Shown here in pieces: positions 17,179 through 23,931 of a stretch of DNA of 64,000 nt. Under the pieces are notes generated by a model. That model ran no database searches and was not told where the DNA came from. It saw nothing but the letters and a program-made list of their open reading frames with translations. The DNA is taken from NCBI RefSeq assembly GCF_900230225.1, contig NZ_OCNH01000006.1, forward strand, positions 186,001 to 250,000. Reading direction: 5' to 3'. Both the position numbers and the translations under genes were made by a program. This DNA comes from Spirosoma fluviale (GTDB taxonomy: Bacteria > Bacteroidota > Bacteroidia > Cytophagales > Spirosomataceae). Positions within the stretch are counted from its first letter, which is position 1. Each line of letters opens with the position of its first letter.

Positions 17179-17381
17179 AGCCCAAGTTCTCGTTTTACAT
17201 CGTCTAGCGAATGCCAGGTCGTTGTTTCACTCTTCACTTTTAGGGCATGTACGTAATCAAGAAAATCTTCGAGGCTATCAAATGATGCCAGACTTTTCTG
17301 CAAAGCTTCGTATTCTTCGTAGGCAATCACCGCGAATTTTGGCTTTCCTTCAGATTGAATAATTTGAGCGTTCAGTGTCAT
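17175..17381 (-). CDS. Putative antitoxin of a RelE/ParE-type module
   Basis: A 68-aa small protein with the layout of Phd/YefM/RelB-like antitoxins: an N-terminal strand-helix region (IIQSEGKPKFAVIAYEEYEALQ), then an acidic C-terminal tail (SLEDFLDYVHALKV and WHSLDDVKREL) that would wrap the toxin. Its ATG overlaps the toxin stop by 4 nt (ATGA), and its stop overlaps the next gene by 4 nt. The gene comes after the toxin, the reverse of most RelBE operons. Identity is inferred from size, acidity and partner; sequence similarity to one antitoxin family is only moderate. Confidence 0.7.
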   Translation of the reverse strand: MTLNAQIIQSEGKPKFAVIAYEEYEALQKSLASFDSLEDFLDYVHALKVKSETTTWHSLDDVKRELGL

Positions 17382-17641
17382 TCGTAGATATCTTTTCTGT
17401 GTCCAACATCAATAACGGCGATAATGCGAATCTGATCGTACTTGTCGTATAGCACACGATAATTTCCTACGCGCAACCGGAAAATAGCATCTGGATGATT
17501 TGTTAGCCGTTTAACATTTGTTTTGTTATCCGGGTCCTGAGCTAATTGTTCGAGTGCGGAGATAATTTTTTCCGTAGTAGCGTTCGGAATTTTCTTAAGA
17601 CTCTTTAGCGCCTTATCGGAGAATGATAGTTGATAAGCCAC
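17378..17641 (-). CDS. RelE/ParE-superfamily toxin
   Basis: An 87-aa toxin candidate, either an mRNA endonuclease (RelE) or a gyrase poison (ParE). It has the superfamily pattern: N-terminal AYQLSFSDKALKSLKKI, a helix with ALEQLAQDP, then the strand region with FRLRVGNYRVLYDKYD and a C-terminal VIDVGHRKDIYE. The basic and aromatic residues R-V-G-N-Y-R-V-L-Y and G-H-R-K favour an active RelE-like fold. It starts with GTG, only two codons after the ftsY stop and in the same frame as ftsY. No separate promoter is visible, so expression probably depends on the ftsY transcript. Confidence 0.8.
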   Translation of the reverse strand: MAYQLSFSDKALKSLKKIPNATTEKIISALEQLAQDPDNKTNVKRLTNHPDAIFRLRVGNYRVLYDKYDQIRIIAVIDVGHRKDIYE

Positions 17642-17647
17642 CGGGTA

Positions 17648-18604
17648 TCATTTCTTGAAAAACGAATCCACGAACTCCATCTTGTTAAACGTTTGCAAAT
17701 CGTCAATCTTCTCGCCCACGCCGATGTACTTGACCGGAATCTTGAACTGATCCGAAATGCCAATCACCACGCCCCCTTTGGCGGTGCCATCCAGTTTAGT
17801 AATGGCGAGGGCCGTTACTTCGGTGGCTTTCGTAAATTCCGTGGCCTGAATAAAGGCGTTTTGCCCCGTCGAACCGTCGAGCACCAGCAGAACCTCGTGA
17901 GGGGCTTCGGACGTGAATTTTTGCATGACCCGCTTAATCTTCGTCAGCTCATTCATGAGGTTGACCTTCGTGTGCAGTCGGCCGGCGGTATCGATGATAA
18001 CCACGTCGGCACCGATTTCAGTGGCCTTTTTTACGGCATCAAAGGCTACGGCCGAGGGATCGGTGTTCATGCCGTGCGAGATCACCGGAACGCCCACCCG
18101 GTCGCCCCAAAGCTTGAGCTGGTCGACGGCGGCTGCCCGGAACGTATCGCCCGCGCCGAGTACCACCACTTTGCCCCGTTTATGAAATTGGGCGGCCAGT
18201 TTGCCAATGGTGGTCGTTTTGCCAACGCCGTTCACCCCCACCACCATAATTACGTACGGCTTTACGCCAGCGGGTAGCGAAAAGTCATCAGCAACGTCAA
18301 CCGTATTATTATCGGAAAGTAAAGCGGCAATTTCTTCGCGCAGGATTCGGTCCAGTTCGTCGGTACCTACGTATTTATCACGAGCCACCCGTTCTTCGAT
18401 CCGCCGAATGATTTTTACCGTTGTTTCAACGCCTACGTCGGAGGAGATGAGCACGTTTTCGACTTCATCCAGTACGTCTTCGTCGACGGTCGATTTACCA
18501 ACAACCGCCCGGCCCAGTTTAGAAAAAAAACTATCTTTTGTTTTCTCCAGACCTTTGTCGAGCGTTTCTTTCTTTTCTTTCGAGAATAAACCAAATAGGG
18601 CCAT
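17648..18604 (-). CDS. ftsY: Signal recognition particle receptor FtsY
   Basis: GTPase that docks SRP-ribosome complexes at the inner membrane for co-translational insertion. The NG domain is complete: G-V-N-G-V-G-K-T-T-T near 110, DTFRAAAVDQL near 145, DTAGRLHTK near 197 and TKLDGTAKGG near 267. The acidic A domain is missing apart from a short N-terminal helix (MALFGLFSKEKKETLDKG), as is common in Bacteroidota. 318 aa is normal for this form. An intrinsic terminator lies upstream after the DUF4295 gene, so ftsY needs its own promoter; downstream it runs straight into a toxin gene 6 nt away. Confidence 0.95.
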   Translation of the reverse strand: MALFGLFSKEKKETLDKGLEKTKDSFFSKLGRAVVGKSTVDEDVLDEVENVLISSDVGVETTVKIIRRIEERVARDKYVGTDELDRILREEIAALLSDNNTVDVADDFSLPAGVKPYVIMVVGVNGVGKTTTIGKLAAQFHKRGKVVVLGAGDTFRAAAVDQLKLWGDRVGVPVISHGMNTDPSAVAFDAVKKATEIGADVVIIDTAGRLHTKVNLMNELTKIKRVMQKFTSEAPHEVLLVLDGSTGQNAFIQATEFTKATEVTALAITKLDGTAKGGVVIGISDQFKIPVKYIGVGEKIDDLQTFNKMEFVDSFFKK

Positions 18605-18710
18605 AAGGCAAAGTCAGTGAATTGGTCAGTTAGTGGTCAGATCGGGTAGCGTTTTCCGGTTAAGTCGTGGCTGGCTGTCTCGCTATCTGCCCTAACCGTT
18701 TTTTAATAAA

Positions 18711-18745
18711 AAAAAGTCCCACAGAACCCTATAAGGCTGTGGGAC
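18711..18745 (-). terminator. Intrinsic terminator after the DUF4295 gene
   Basis: Arms GTCCCACAG (18716-18724) and CTGTGGGAC (18737-18745), followed on the minus strand by a run of nine T. A strong terminator separating the rpmG-DUF4295 unit from ftsY. Confidence 0.85.
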
Positions 18746-18781
18746 AAATGTCTTCGTGCAGGAAGCTGACTTATTCAATGC

Positions 18782-18937
18782 CTAGCTTTTCAGCGCAGCC
18801 TGTACTTCGTCAACCGGGACCATTTCTTCTTTGAAGGTATAGGCGCCAGTTTTGGGCGATTTAACGGCTTTGATAATTTTGGCGAACGCCTTGCCGTTGT
18901 CCTTCGTTTTCAGGGTTGCAACTACCTTTTTTGCCAT
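18782..18937 (-). CDS. DUF4295 family small basic protein
   Basis: A 51-aa lysine-rich protein read directly from the sequence: MAKKVVATLKTKDNG at the start, then an AFAKIIKAVKSPKTGAY segment and ending VDEVQAALKS. It matches the small DUF4295 family that follows rpmG in many Bacteroidota and is suspected to be ribosome-associated, though its role is unknown. It lies 96 bp downstream of rpmG in the same orientation and ends before a strong terminator, so it is probably co-transcribed with rpmG. Confidence 0.85.
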   Translation of the reverse strand: MAKKVVATLKTKDNGKAFAKIIKAVKSPKTGAYTFKEEMVPVDEVQAALKS

Positions 18938-19033
18938 TGTCTTTTTGTAGTTTACGGTTTACGGCTCTCCGTTTTCGGATGCGGCAGCAGATTGACTCTA
19001 CCCACCGTAAACAGAAAACGATAAACCTAAAAC

Positions 19034-19219
19034 CTATTTAATTTCTTTGTGCAGCGTTACTTTCTTAAGGAACGGATTGTACTTCTTCCGCTCGATACGA
19101 GCCGGCGTGTTTTTCCGGTTTTTCGTAGTAATGTACCGGGACATGCCGGGAACACCGCTGTCTTTCTGCTCGGTGCATTCCAGAATAACCTGGATTCTAT
19201 TGGCGCCTTTCTTTGCCAT
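19034..19219 (-). CDS. rpmG: 50S ribosomal protein L33
   Basis: Ribosomal protein L33, 61 aa. I start at the ATG at 19219 (MAKKGANRIQVILECTEQ); the longer open frame to 19279 adds 20 residues that overlap the promoter. The family core G-M-S-R-Y-I-T-T-K-N-R-K-N-T is present, followed by R-I-E-R-K-K-Y-N-P-F-L-K-K. A bipartite promoter with exact 19-nt spacing lies 30 bp upstream. Usually rpmB (L28) precedes rpmG in this phylum; it is not found in this window. Confidence 0.95.
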   Translation of the reverse strand: MAKKGANRIQVILECTEQKDSGVPGMSRYITTKNRKNTPARIERKKYNPFLKKVTLHKEIK

Positions 19220-19249
19220 TGCTAAAGTTCGTTTTCTCGATAAGGAGCG

Positions 19250-19280
19250 CAAAGGTACGAAATGCGTTTCACTTGACAAA
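19250..19280 (-). promoter_or_regulatory. Bacteroidota-type promoter for rpmG
   Basis: On the minus strand TTTG (19277-19280), exactly 19 nt, then TACCTTTG (19250-19257). This fits the Bacteroidota vegetative sigma consensus TTTG-N19-TAnnTTTG without mismatch and leaves a short leader before the ATG at 19219. Confidence 0.75.
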
Positions 19281-19340
19281 GAGCTTGTTAGAAAAAAATG
19301 TAGGATTTTCCGTCAGCGACCTCAGAAAAGCCCGCCAACG

Positions 19341-19372
19341 TTTGGCTTTCGGGCACCTGCTTTCGACCTTTG
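19341..19372 (+). promoter_or_regulatory. Candidate promoter for nuoD
   Basis: TTTG (19341-19344), 20 nt, then GACCTTTG (19365-19372), one mismatch to the -7 box TAnnTTTG. Transcription would start around 19380, right at the base of the hairpin in front of nuoD. Confidence 0.4.
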
Positions 19373-19383
19373 AGGTAATATCG

Positions 19384-19441
19384 TACCAAACAGCATCTTG
19401 CTGTTTAATAATTTACACAAACAGCAAGATGCTGTTTGGTA
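19384..19441 (+). repeat. Perfect 23-bp inverted repeat in the nuoD leader
   Basis: Arms 19384-19406 and 19419-19441 are exact reverse complements with a 12-nt loop; each contains the nested palindrome CAGCATCTTGCTG. The second arm ends only 6 nt before the nuoD ATG at 19448, so in RNA the stem would sit on or beside the ribosome landing site. Confidence 0.9.
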
Positions 19442-19447
19442 CAAGGA

Positions 19448-20668
19448 ATGAACACACAAACCATTCAATACGAATACGCGCCGGGTCATTTTAAGGCATC
19501 GGAACCGACGGTCTATCGGCCCGATATGCTCAGCGAAGGTGAGATGATTCTGAACATGGGACCGCAACACCCGTCTACGCACGGTGTTTTGCGGTTTGAA
19601 GTGGTGACGGATGGCGAAATTGTGGTCGATGTTGTACCCCACCTGGGCTATTTGCACCGCTGTTTCGAAAAACATGCCCAGCACCTCCCGTTCAACCAGA
19701 CGATTCCCTTTGTCGACCGGCTCGATTACCTGGCCGCCATGAACTCCGAACACGCGTTTGTCATGGGCGTGGAGCGTATGCTGGGTATTCAGAACGATAT
19801 TCCCAAACGTACCGAATACATACGGGTGCTGGTGGCCGAACTGAACCGGATTGCCGCGCACTTTGTGGGCGTGGGTACCTATGCGCTTGATATTGGCGCG
19901 TACACGCCGTTTCTCTGGCTCATGCGCGACCGGGAGCACATCCAGCGCATGCTCGAATGGGTGAGTGGCGCCCGGATGCTGTACAACTACATCTGGGTAG
20001 GCGGGTTGTTTTACGATCTTCCCGTTGGCTTCGAAGAACGTTGCCGGGAGTTTGTCAACTACCTCAAACCAAAGCTGGTTGAGCTGCAACAACTGGTTAT
20101 CGAAAACGAAATTTTCGTAAAACGAACGGCCAACGTGGGTGTCCTACCCTTACCGGTGGCCATTGACTATGGTTGTACCGGCCCCATGTTGCGGGGCTCG
20201 GGCTTACGGTACGACCTGCGTCGGGTGGATGGCTACTCGGTGTATCCCGAACTGGATTTCGATATTCCGATTGGCGAAGGCAAAGTGGGTACCGTAGGCG
20301 ATTGCTGGGATCGGAACAACGTCCGGGTGCTGGAATGCCACGAGTCGATCCGTATTATTGAGCAATGCCTCGACCAACTCCTGGGTGATCACAAACGTAC
20401 CCGCGATTACGACCCGCAGGCCGTTGTGCCTAAGAAAATCCGCCCGAAAGCCATGGATTTTTACGCCCGCGCCGAAAGTGCCAAAGGTGAGTTGGGTTTC
20501 TTCTTCCGAACGGATGGTAAGTCCGATATTCCGGTTCGCTGCAAAGCCCGTTCGTGCTGCTTCCACAACCTGTCGGTCATCAGCGAAATCAGCAAAGGAG
20601 CCATGCTCGCCGACCTGGTCGCCATTATCGGGTCGATTGACGTGGTGATGGGGGAGGTGGATCGGTAG
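19448..20668 (+). CDS. nuoD: NADH-quinone oxidoreductase subunit D
   Basis: The 49-kDa-type peripheral subunit of respiratory complex I, lining the quinone-binding cavity next to NuoB. Typical segments: MILNMGPQHPSTHGVLRF near 33-50, HLGYLHRCFEKHAQHL near 70-85, and the C-terminal RCKARSCCFHNLSVI and DVVMGEVDR. I use the ATG at 19448 rather than TTG 19436, which lies inside the hairpin arm. 406 aa is the normal length. No other nuo gene is adjacent: upstream is divergent rpmG and downstream is convergent hpt, so in this region it is transcribed alone. Confidence 0.95.
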   Translation: MNTQTIQYEYAPGHFKASEPTVYRPDMLSEGEMILNMGPQHPSTHGVLRFEVVTDGEIVVDVVPHLGYLHRCFEKHAQHLPFNQTIPFVDRLDYLAAMNSEHAFVMGVERMLGIQNDIPKRTEYIRVLVAELNRIAAHFVGVGTYALDIGAYTPFLWLMRDREHIQRMLEWVSGARMLYNYIWVGGLFYDLPVGFEERCREFVNYLKPKLVELQQLVIENEIFVKRTANVGVLPLPVAIDYGCTGPMLRGSGLRYDLRRVDGYSVYPELDFDIPIGEGKVGTVGDCWDRNNVRVLECHESIRIIEQCLDQLLGDHKRTRDYDPQAVVPKKIRPKAMDFYARAESAKGELGFFFRTDGKSDIPVRCKARSCCFHNLSVISEISKGAMLADLVAIIGSIDVVMGEVDR

Positions 20669-20672
20669 TTTT

Positions 20673-20784
20673 GTAGTATTAGGAGTGAGGAGCGAGGAGT
20701 TAGGAGGGCTGGCGTGAGCATGGGTGCTGTCGCCAGCTCTCGCGCCAGCCCTCCTCACTTCTCGCTCCTCGCTCCTAATACTAC
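20673..20784. repeat. 46-bp inverted repeat between nuoD and hpt
   Basis: Arms 20673-20718 and 20739-20784 are reverse complements over 46 bp with four mismatches and a 20-nt loop. The arms are built from iterated GGAG(T/C)GAGGAGCGAGGAG units. The element fills the gap between the convergent ends of nuoD and hpt. Confidence 0.9.
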
Positions 20785-20788
20785 AACC

Positions 20789-21322
20789 TCACTCCTCATG
20801 TAACACAAATATCTCCTTCGTATTCCGGCCCAGACCGTCGTAATCCAGGCCGTAGCCGAGCACAAAGCGGTTTTCAATTTCAAAGCCGACGTAATGCAGA
20901 TCGAGCTTTTCTTTCAGGGCGCTGGGTTTGAATAATAAGGTCGCTATGGCAATGGATGTAGGATGCATGGCCTGAAGCTGTTGGCACACCTCATGAATGG
21001 TGAGGCCCGTGTCGACAATGTCTTCGACTACGATTAAATCCCGACCCGCGATTGACTCATTTAATCCCAGTATTTGTTTTAACTGACCGCTGGACTCCGT
21101 GGCGCTGTAGGACGCTACCCGGATGAAGGTGATCTCGCAGGGAATGGTGATGTGTTTGGCCAGATCGGCGGCAAACAAAAAAGCGCCGTTCAGAACGACT
21201 ACAATGAGCGGCAGCTTGTCGGCGTACTCCTGATTGATTTGTTCGGCTAGTTCCTGAATACGCGCCTGAATGGCATCGGCGGGAATGAACGGGACAAATG
21301 TTTTGTCTTTGATCGTTATCAT
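20789..21322 (-). CDS. hpt: Hypoxanthine phosphoribosyltransferase
   Basis: Purine salvage enzyme making IMP/GMP from hypoxanthine/guanine and PRPP. The PRPP-binding motif is LIVVEDIVDTGLTIHEV near residues 95-111; the flexible-loop region ATESSGQL and the C-terminal FVLGYGLDYDGLGRNTKEIFVL are typical. I take the ATG at 21322 (MITIKDKTFVPF), giving 177 aa, because the longer frame to 21400 runs through the promoter. Convergent with nuoD, with a 46-bp inverted repeat between them. Confidence 0.92.
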   Translation of the reverse strand: MITIKDKTFVPFIPADAIQARIQELAEQINQEYADKLPLIVVVLNGAFLFAADLAKHITIPCEITFIRVASYSATESSGQLKQILGLNESIAGRDLIVVEDIVDTGLTIHEVCQQLQAMHPTSIAIATLLFKPSALKEKLDLHYVGFEIENRFVLGYGLDYDGLGRNTKEIFVLHEE

Positions 21323-21340
21323 ATCGGCGTCTTGGGGTCT

Positions 21341-21373
21341 CAAAGATACGCCCGTGCTGAGGTTGCGGACAAA
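21341..21373 (-). promoter_or_regulatory. Candidate promoter for hpt
   Basis: Minus strand TTTG (21370-21373), 21 nt, then TATCTTTG (21341-21348), an exact TAnnTTTG box. The spacing is 2 nt longer than ideal. It supports the shorter hpt start at 21322. Confidence 0.5.
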
Positions 21374-21451
21374 AAAAAGCCGAAAAATAAGCCTGAGCAA
21401 ACGGACAGCTACCAGTTTACGTTCATATACTACTAACGCAAAACTTAAGGA

Positions 21452-22669
21452 ATGAAGAAGCTATTGTTGACGGTGTGCTTTATGGGGCTGGCCGTTCTAA
21501 CTCAGGCTCAACTCTACGACCCGTCGGCTTTTGATAAAAAATATGACGGTTTGCTGAAGCACCCCGGCGTTCAGATTGAATCGGCGGAGGCCATCAACCT
21601 GATGTATAACTACAAGTTCTACGACGCCGACAAGGAGTTTCGGTGGTTGCGGCTGCGCTACCCGAAGCACCCGATGCCGTACTTCCTGATGGGCCTTGCC
21701 GAGTGGTGGAAAATTGTGCCCAATACCGACGTTACGGATTATGACGGACCCTGTCTGGCCTACATGGATTCGACCATTACGATGGCCGAAAGGCTGTATG
21801 AGAGCAGTGATAACAAGCTGGAGCCTTCGTTTTTTCTGGCCGCTGCCTATGCCTTCAAAGGCCGGTTGTATTCTGAACGGAAAAAGTGGACGAAAGCGAC
21901 CATTGCCGGTAAAAACGCACTTAAGTATTTCGAAAAGTGTAAAGGCAATGCCGACTTCAGTCCTGAACTTCTCTTTGGCGATGGTATGTATAATTACTAC
22001 GCCCAGTGGATTCCGGAAAATTACCCAATCCTGAAGCCAATTCTGATGTTCTTTCCAAAAGGGAACAAGGCAAATGGTATAAAAGAACTGGAGAAAACCG
22101 CTAATTCAGCGTTTTATACCCGCGTGGAGGCCCGGTACTTTCTGGTGCAGATCTACAGCATGGAGAATCAGTACGATAAGGCGTACGATATGTCGAAGTA
22201 TATGTACGAGCAGTATCCCGACAATCCATTCTTTGAGCGGTATTTTGCCCGGTCGGCGTTCGTGACGGGACGTTTGGCGGAGGCTGAGCGGGCTTCCCGG
22301 GATATTCTGGCGAAGGTCGATCGTACGCAGGCGGGTTACGAAGGCGTGAGTGGCCGGACGGCCGCCTACATTCTGGCGTACATTAACCACTTGTTCTATA
22401 AGAATCTGCCGGAGGCTAAATTGAATTACCAAAAGTCAATCGACTATGCCAAACAGACTAACTCCACTAATTCGGGCTACTATTTATCGTCGGTATTAGG
22501 GCTGGCGAAAATTGCGACCGAAGCGCGAGATTATGACCTCGCCCAAACGTATTTTCAGGAAGTGATTGACAAAGCTGAGCGGAAATCCAGCCAGTACAAA
22601 GAAGCCAAAAAGGCGCTGGACGATGCGAAGAAATTACGCCGGGAAGAGAGACGCCGACGGAAAGGATGA
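21452..22669 (+). CDS. Exported TPR-repeat protein
   Basis: A 405-aa protein with a signal peptide (MKKLLLTVCFMGLAVLTQAQ). The mature part is almost all helical tetratricopeptide-like repeats, seen in segments such as EAINLMYNYKFYDADKEFRWL, MENQYDKAYDMSKYMYEQYP, GRLAEAERASRDIL and ARDYDLAQTYFQEVIDKAE. It ends in a basic tail (KKALDDAKKLRREERRRRKG). Probably a periplasmic scaffold or adaptor; no enzyme motif is present. It is divergent from hpt and stands alone, followed by an inverted repeat. Confidence 0.75.
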   Translation: MKKLLLTVCFMGLAVLTQAQLYDPSAFDKKYDGLLKHPGVQIESAEAINLMYNYKFYDADKEFRWLRLRYPKHPMPYFLMGLAEWWKIVPNTDVTDYDGPCLAYMDSTITMAERLYESSDNKLEPSFFLAAAYAFKGRLYSERKKWTKATIAGKNALKYFEKCKGNADFSPELLFGDGMYNYYAQWIPENYPILKPILMFFPKGNKANGIKELEKTANSAFYTRVEARYFLVQIYSMENQYDKAYDMSKYMYEQYPDNPFFERYFARSAFVTGRLAEAERASRDILAKVDRTQAGYEGVSGRTAAYILAYINHLFYKNLPEAKLNYQKSIDYAKQTNSTNSGYYLSSVLGLAKIATEARDYDLAQTYFQEVIDKAERKSSQYKEAKKALDDAKKLRREERRRRKG

Positions 22670-22680
22670 CTTATGATGTA

Positions 22681-22724
22681 TGATGTATGATGTATTGCTT
22701 TCGCGCTAGATACATCATACATCA
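22681..22724. repeat. 15-bp inverted repeat of TGATGTA units
   Basis: Arms 22681-22695 and 22710-22724 are exact reverse complements around a 14-nt loop. The left side continues a short tandem array of TGATGTA from 22674. It lies between the convergent TPR and Lrp genes and could end transcription both ways, but lacks a T-run. Confidence 0.85.
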
Positions 22725-22738
22725 AACATAGTTACTCA

Positions 22739-23209
22739 TCATGGAATAGGAAGTACTTTGCTTTCTTTGAAGGTCGACATGATTACCATCGTTTGCGTGC
22801 TGGCAACTTCGTCGATTTCGTTGATAACGTCCAGCATCAGGCCCTGATACGATGCAATGTCTTTGGCAATTACTTTAAGCAGGAAGTCGCCCGAGCCGGT
22901 GATGTGGTGGCACTCGATGATTTCCGGAATCTCGTGTACTTTATCCACAAAGGACATGGTTGTTTCTTTCTTGTGTCCTACAAGCGTTACCATCACGAAG
23001 GTAGTAACCCCAAGGCCAATCTTCTCACGGTTCAGTTGCGCGTGGTAGCTCTGAATAATTCCCGATGTTTCGAGTTTCTTGACGCGTTCCAGCGTTGGGG
23101 CCGGTGAAAGACCAATTTCTTTGGAAAGCTGAGCGTTGGTTATTTTAGCGTTGGCTTGCAGAATTTCTAATACATTGCGATCTATCTGATCTAATTTCTG
23201 GCTCGACAT
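22739..23209 (-). CDS. Lrp/AsnC-family transcriptional regulator
   Basis: A 156-aa DNA-binding regulator. The N-terminal winged helix-turn-helix (LDQIDRNVLEILQANAKITNAQLSKEIGLSPAPTLERVKKLE, about 5-46) is textbook Lrp/AsnC, and the C-terminal RAM/ligand domain contains ITGSGDFLLKVIAKDIASYQ near 104-123. Such proteins respond to amino acids; the target genes are not evident, as neither neighbour is an amino acid gene. An exact -7 box (TAATTTTG) lies about 40 bp upstream. Confidence 0.92.
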   Translation of the reverse strand: MSSQKLDQIDRNVLEILQANAKITNAQLSKEIGLSPAPTLERVKKLETSGIIQSYHAQLNREKIGLGVTTFVMVTLVGHKKETTMSFVDKVHEIPEIIECHHITGSGDFLLKVIAKDIASYQGLMLDVINEIDEVASTQTMVIMSTFKESKVLPIP

Positions 23210-23248
23210 AAATGATGGAGTCTGTTAATACTTAATGATAAGATGGCT

Positions 23249-23256
23249 CAAAATTA
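23249..23256 (-). promoter_or_regulatory. Putative -7 box for the Lrp gene
   Basis: Minus strand TAATTTTG matches TAnnTTTG exactly, 40 bp before the start codon. No clear -33 box at 19-20 nt. Confidence 0.4.
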
Positions 23257-23382
23257 CCACCTTTTAAAATAGAAAATTCTTAAAAGTTATCGGATTCTTC
23301 CAAATCACAGAACAAATAGTACTAATACCCTTTTAAAACGGCACAAAATTAAGTTTATTCTATCGCTTGCCAAATTGCAAAT

Positions 23383-23676
23383 TTATTGTTTGGTAATCCT
23401 GTTGAGCGATATTACTCGCTGTTGAGTTGACTTAAACCGGGCATCGTCTACCGCCGACAGCGCAGCGTGCTTCGTGGAACGCCCCTGCACACGTGCCCGC
23501 CATCGACGCCAGGAGGCCGGTTTCAGCTCCCGGCGCATTAACTCAATAACATCTTTTTCCGATAGACCAAATTGCGTGCCAATGGCGTCGAACGGGGTTC
23601 GGTCTTCCCAGGCCATCTCAATGATTCGGTCAATATCGCGTTCTGTCAGGTTCTTTATTGTATTGGCTGATTCCAT
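23383..23676 (-). CDS. TIGR03643/DUF2805 family protein
   Basis: A 97-aa cytoplasmic protein of the TIGR03643 (DUF2805) family, function unknown. Recognisable features are LTERDIDRIIEMAWEDRTPFDAI, FGLSEKDVIELMRRELKPASWRRWRARVQGRSTKH, which looks like a small helical, probably DNA- or RNA-contacting fold with a basic arginine-rich stretch. Members are commonly found beside DUF2256 genes and cryptochrome/photolyase genes; here the DUF2256 gene is divergent, 41 bp away, but no photolyase is in the window. Confidence 0.8.
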   Translation of the reverse strand: MESANTIKNLTERDIDRIIEMAWEDRTPFDAIGTQFGLSEKDVIELMRRELKPASWRRWRARVQGRSTKHAALSAVDDARFKSTQQRVISLNRITKQ

Positions 23677-23717
23677 GGGTAGGTAAACTTAGTGTTATAC
23701 AGAAGAGTTTCAGTTAT

Positions 23718-23885
23718 ATGAAAATGCGTAAAAAGGCAGATTTGCCAACGAAGATTTGCCCCGTCTGCAACCGTCCTTTCTCATGGCGTAAGAAATGGGA
23801 ACGGGATTGGGATTCTGTCATCTATTGCAGCGATGCCTGTCGGACAGCGGGTAAAGGACAAAAAACGACGTCGAAATCCACGTAG
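23718..23885 (+). CDS. DUF2256 zinc-ribbon-like protein
   Basis: A 55-aa protein with a CPVC...YCSDAC pattern (two Cys pairs about 25 residues apart), which should bind one zinc ion, and the DUF2256 core K-I-C-P-V-C-N-R-P-F-S-W-R-K-K-W. I start at the ATG at 23718 (MKMRKKADLP); the frame extends further upstream without merit. The function is unknown. The family is repeatedly found with TIGR03643, here divergent, so a shared role is likely. It is followed 46 bp later by a GHL10 gene. Confidence 0.85.
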   Translation: MKMRKKADLPTKICPVCNRPFSWRKKWERDWDSVIYCSDACRTAGKGQKTTSKST

Positions 23886-23931
23886 GTGTGCCCGACTATC
23901 GTTATTTTTGGGAATTAACCCATTCTACCTG

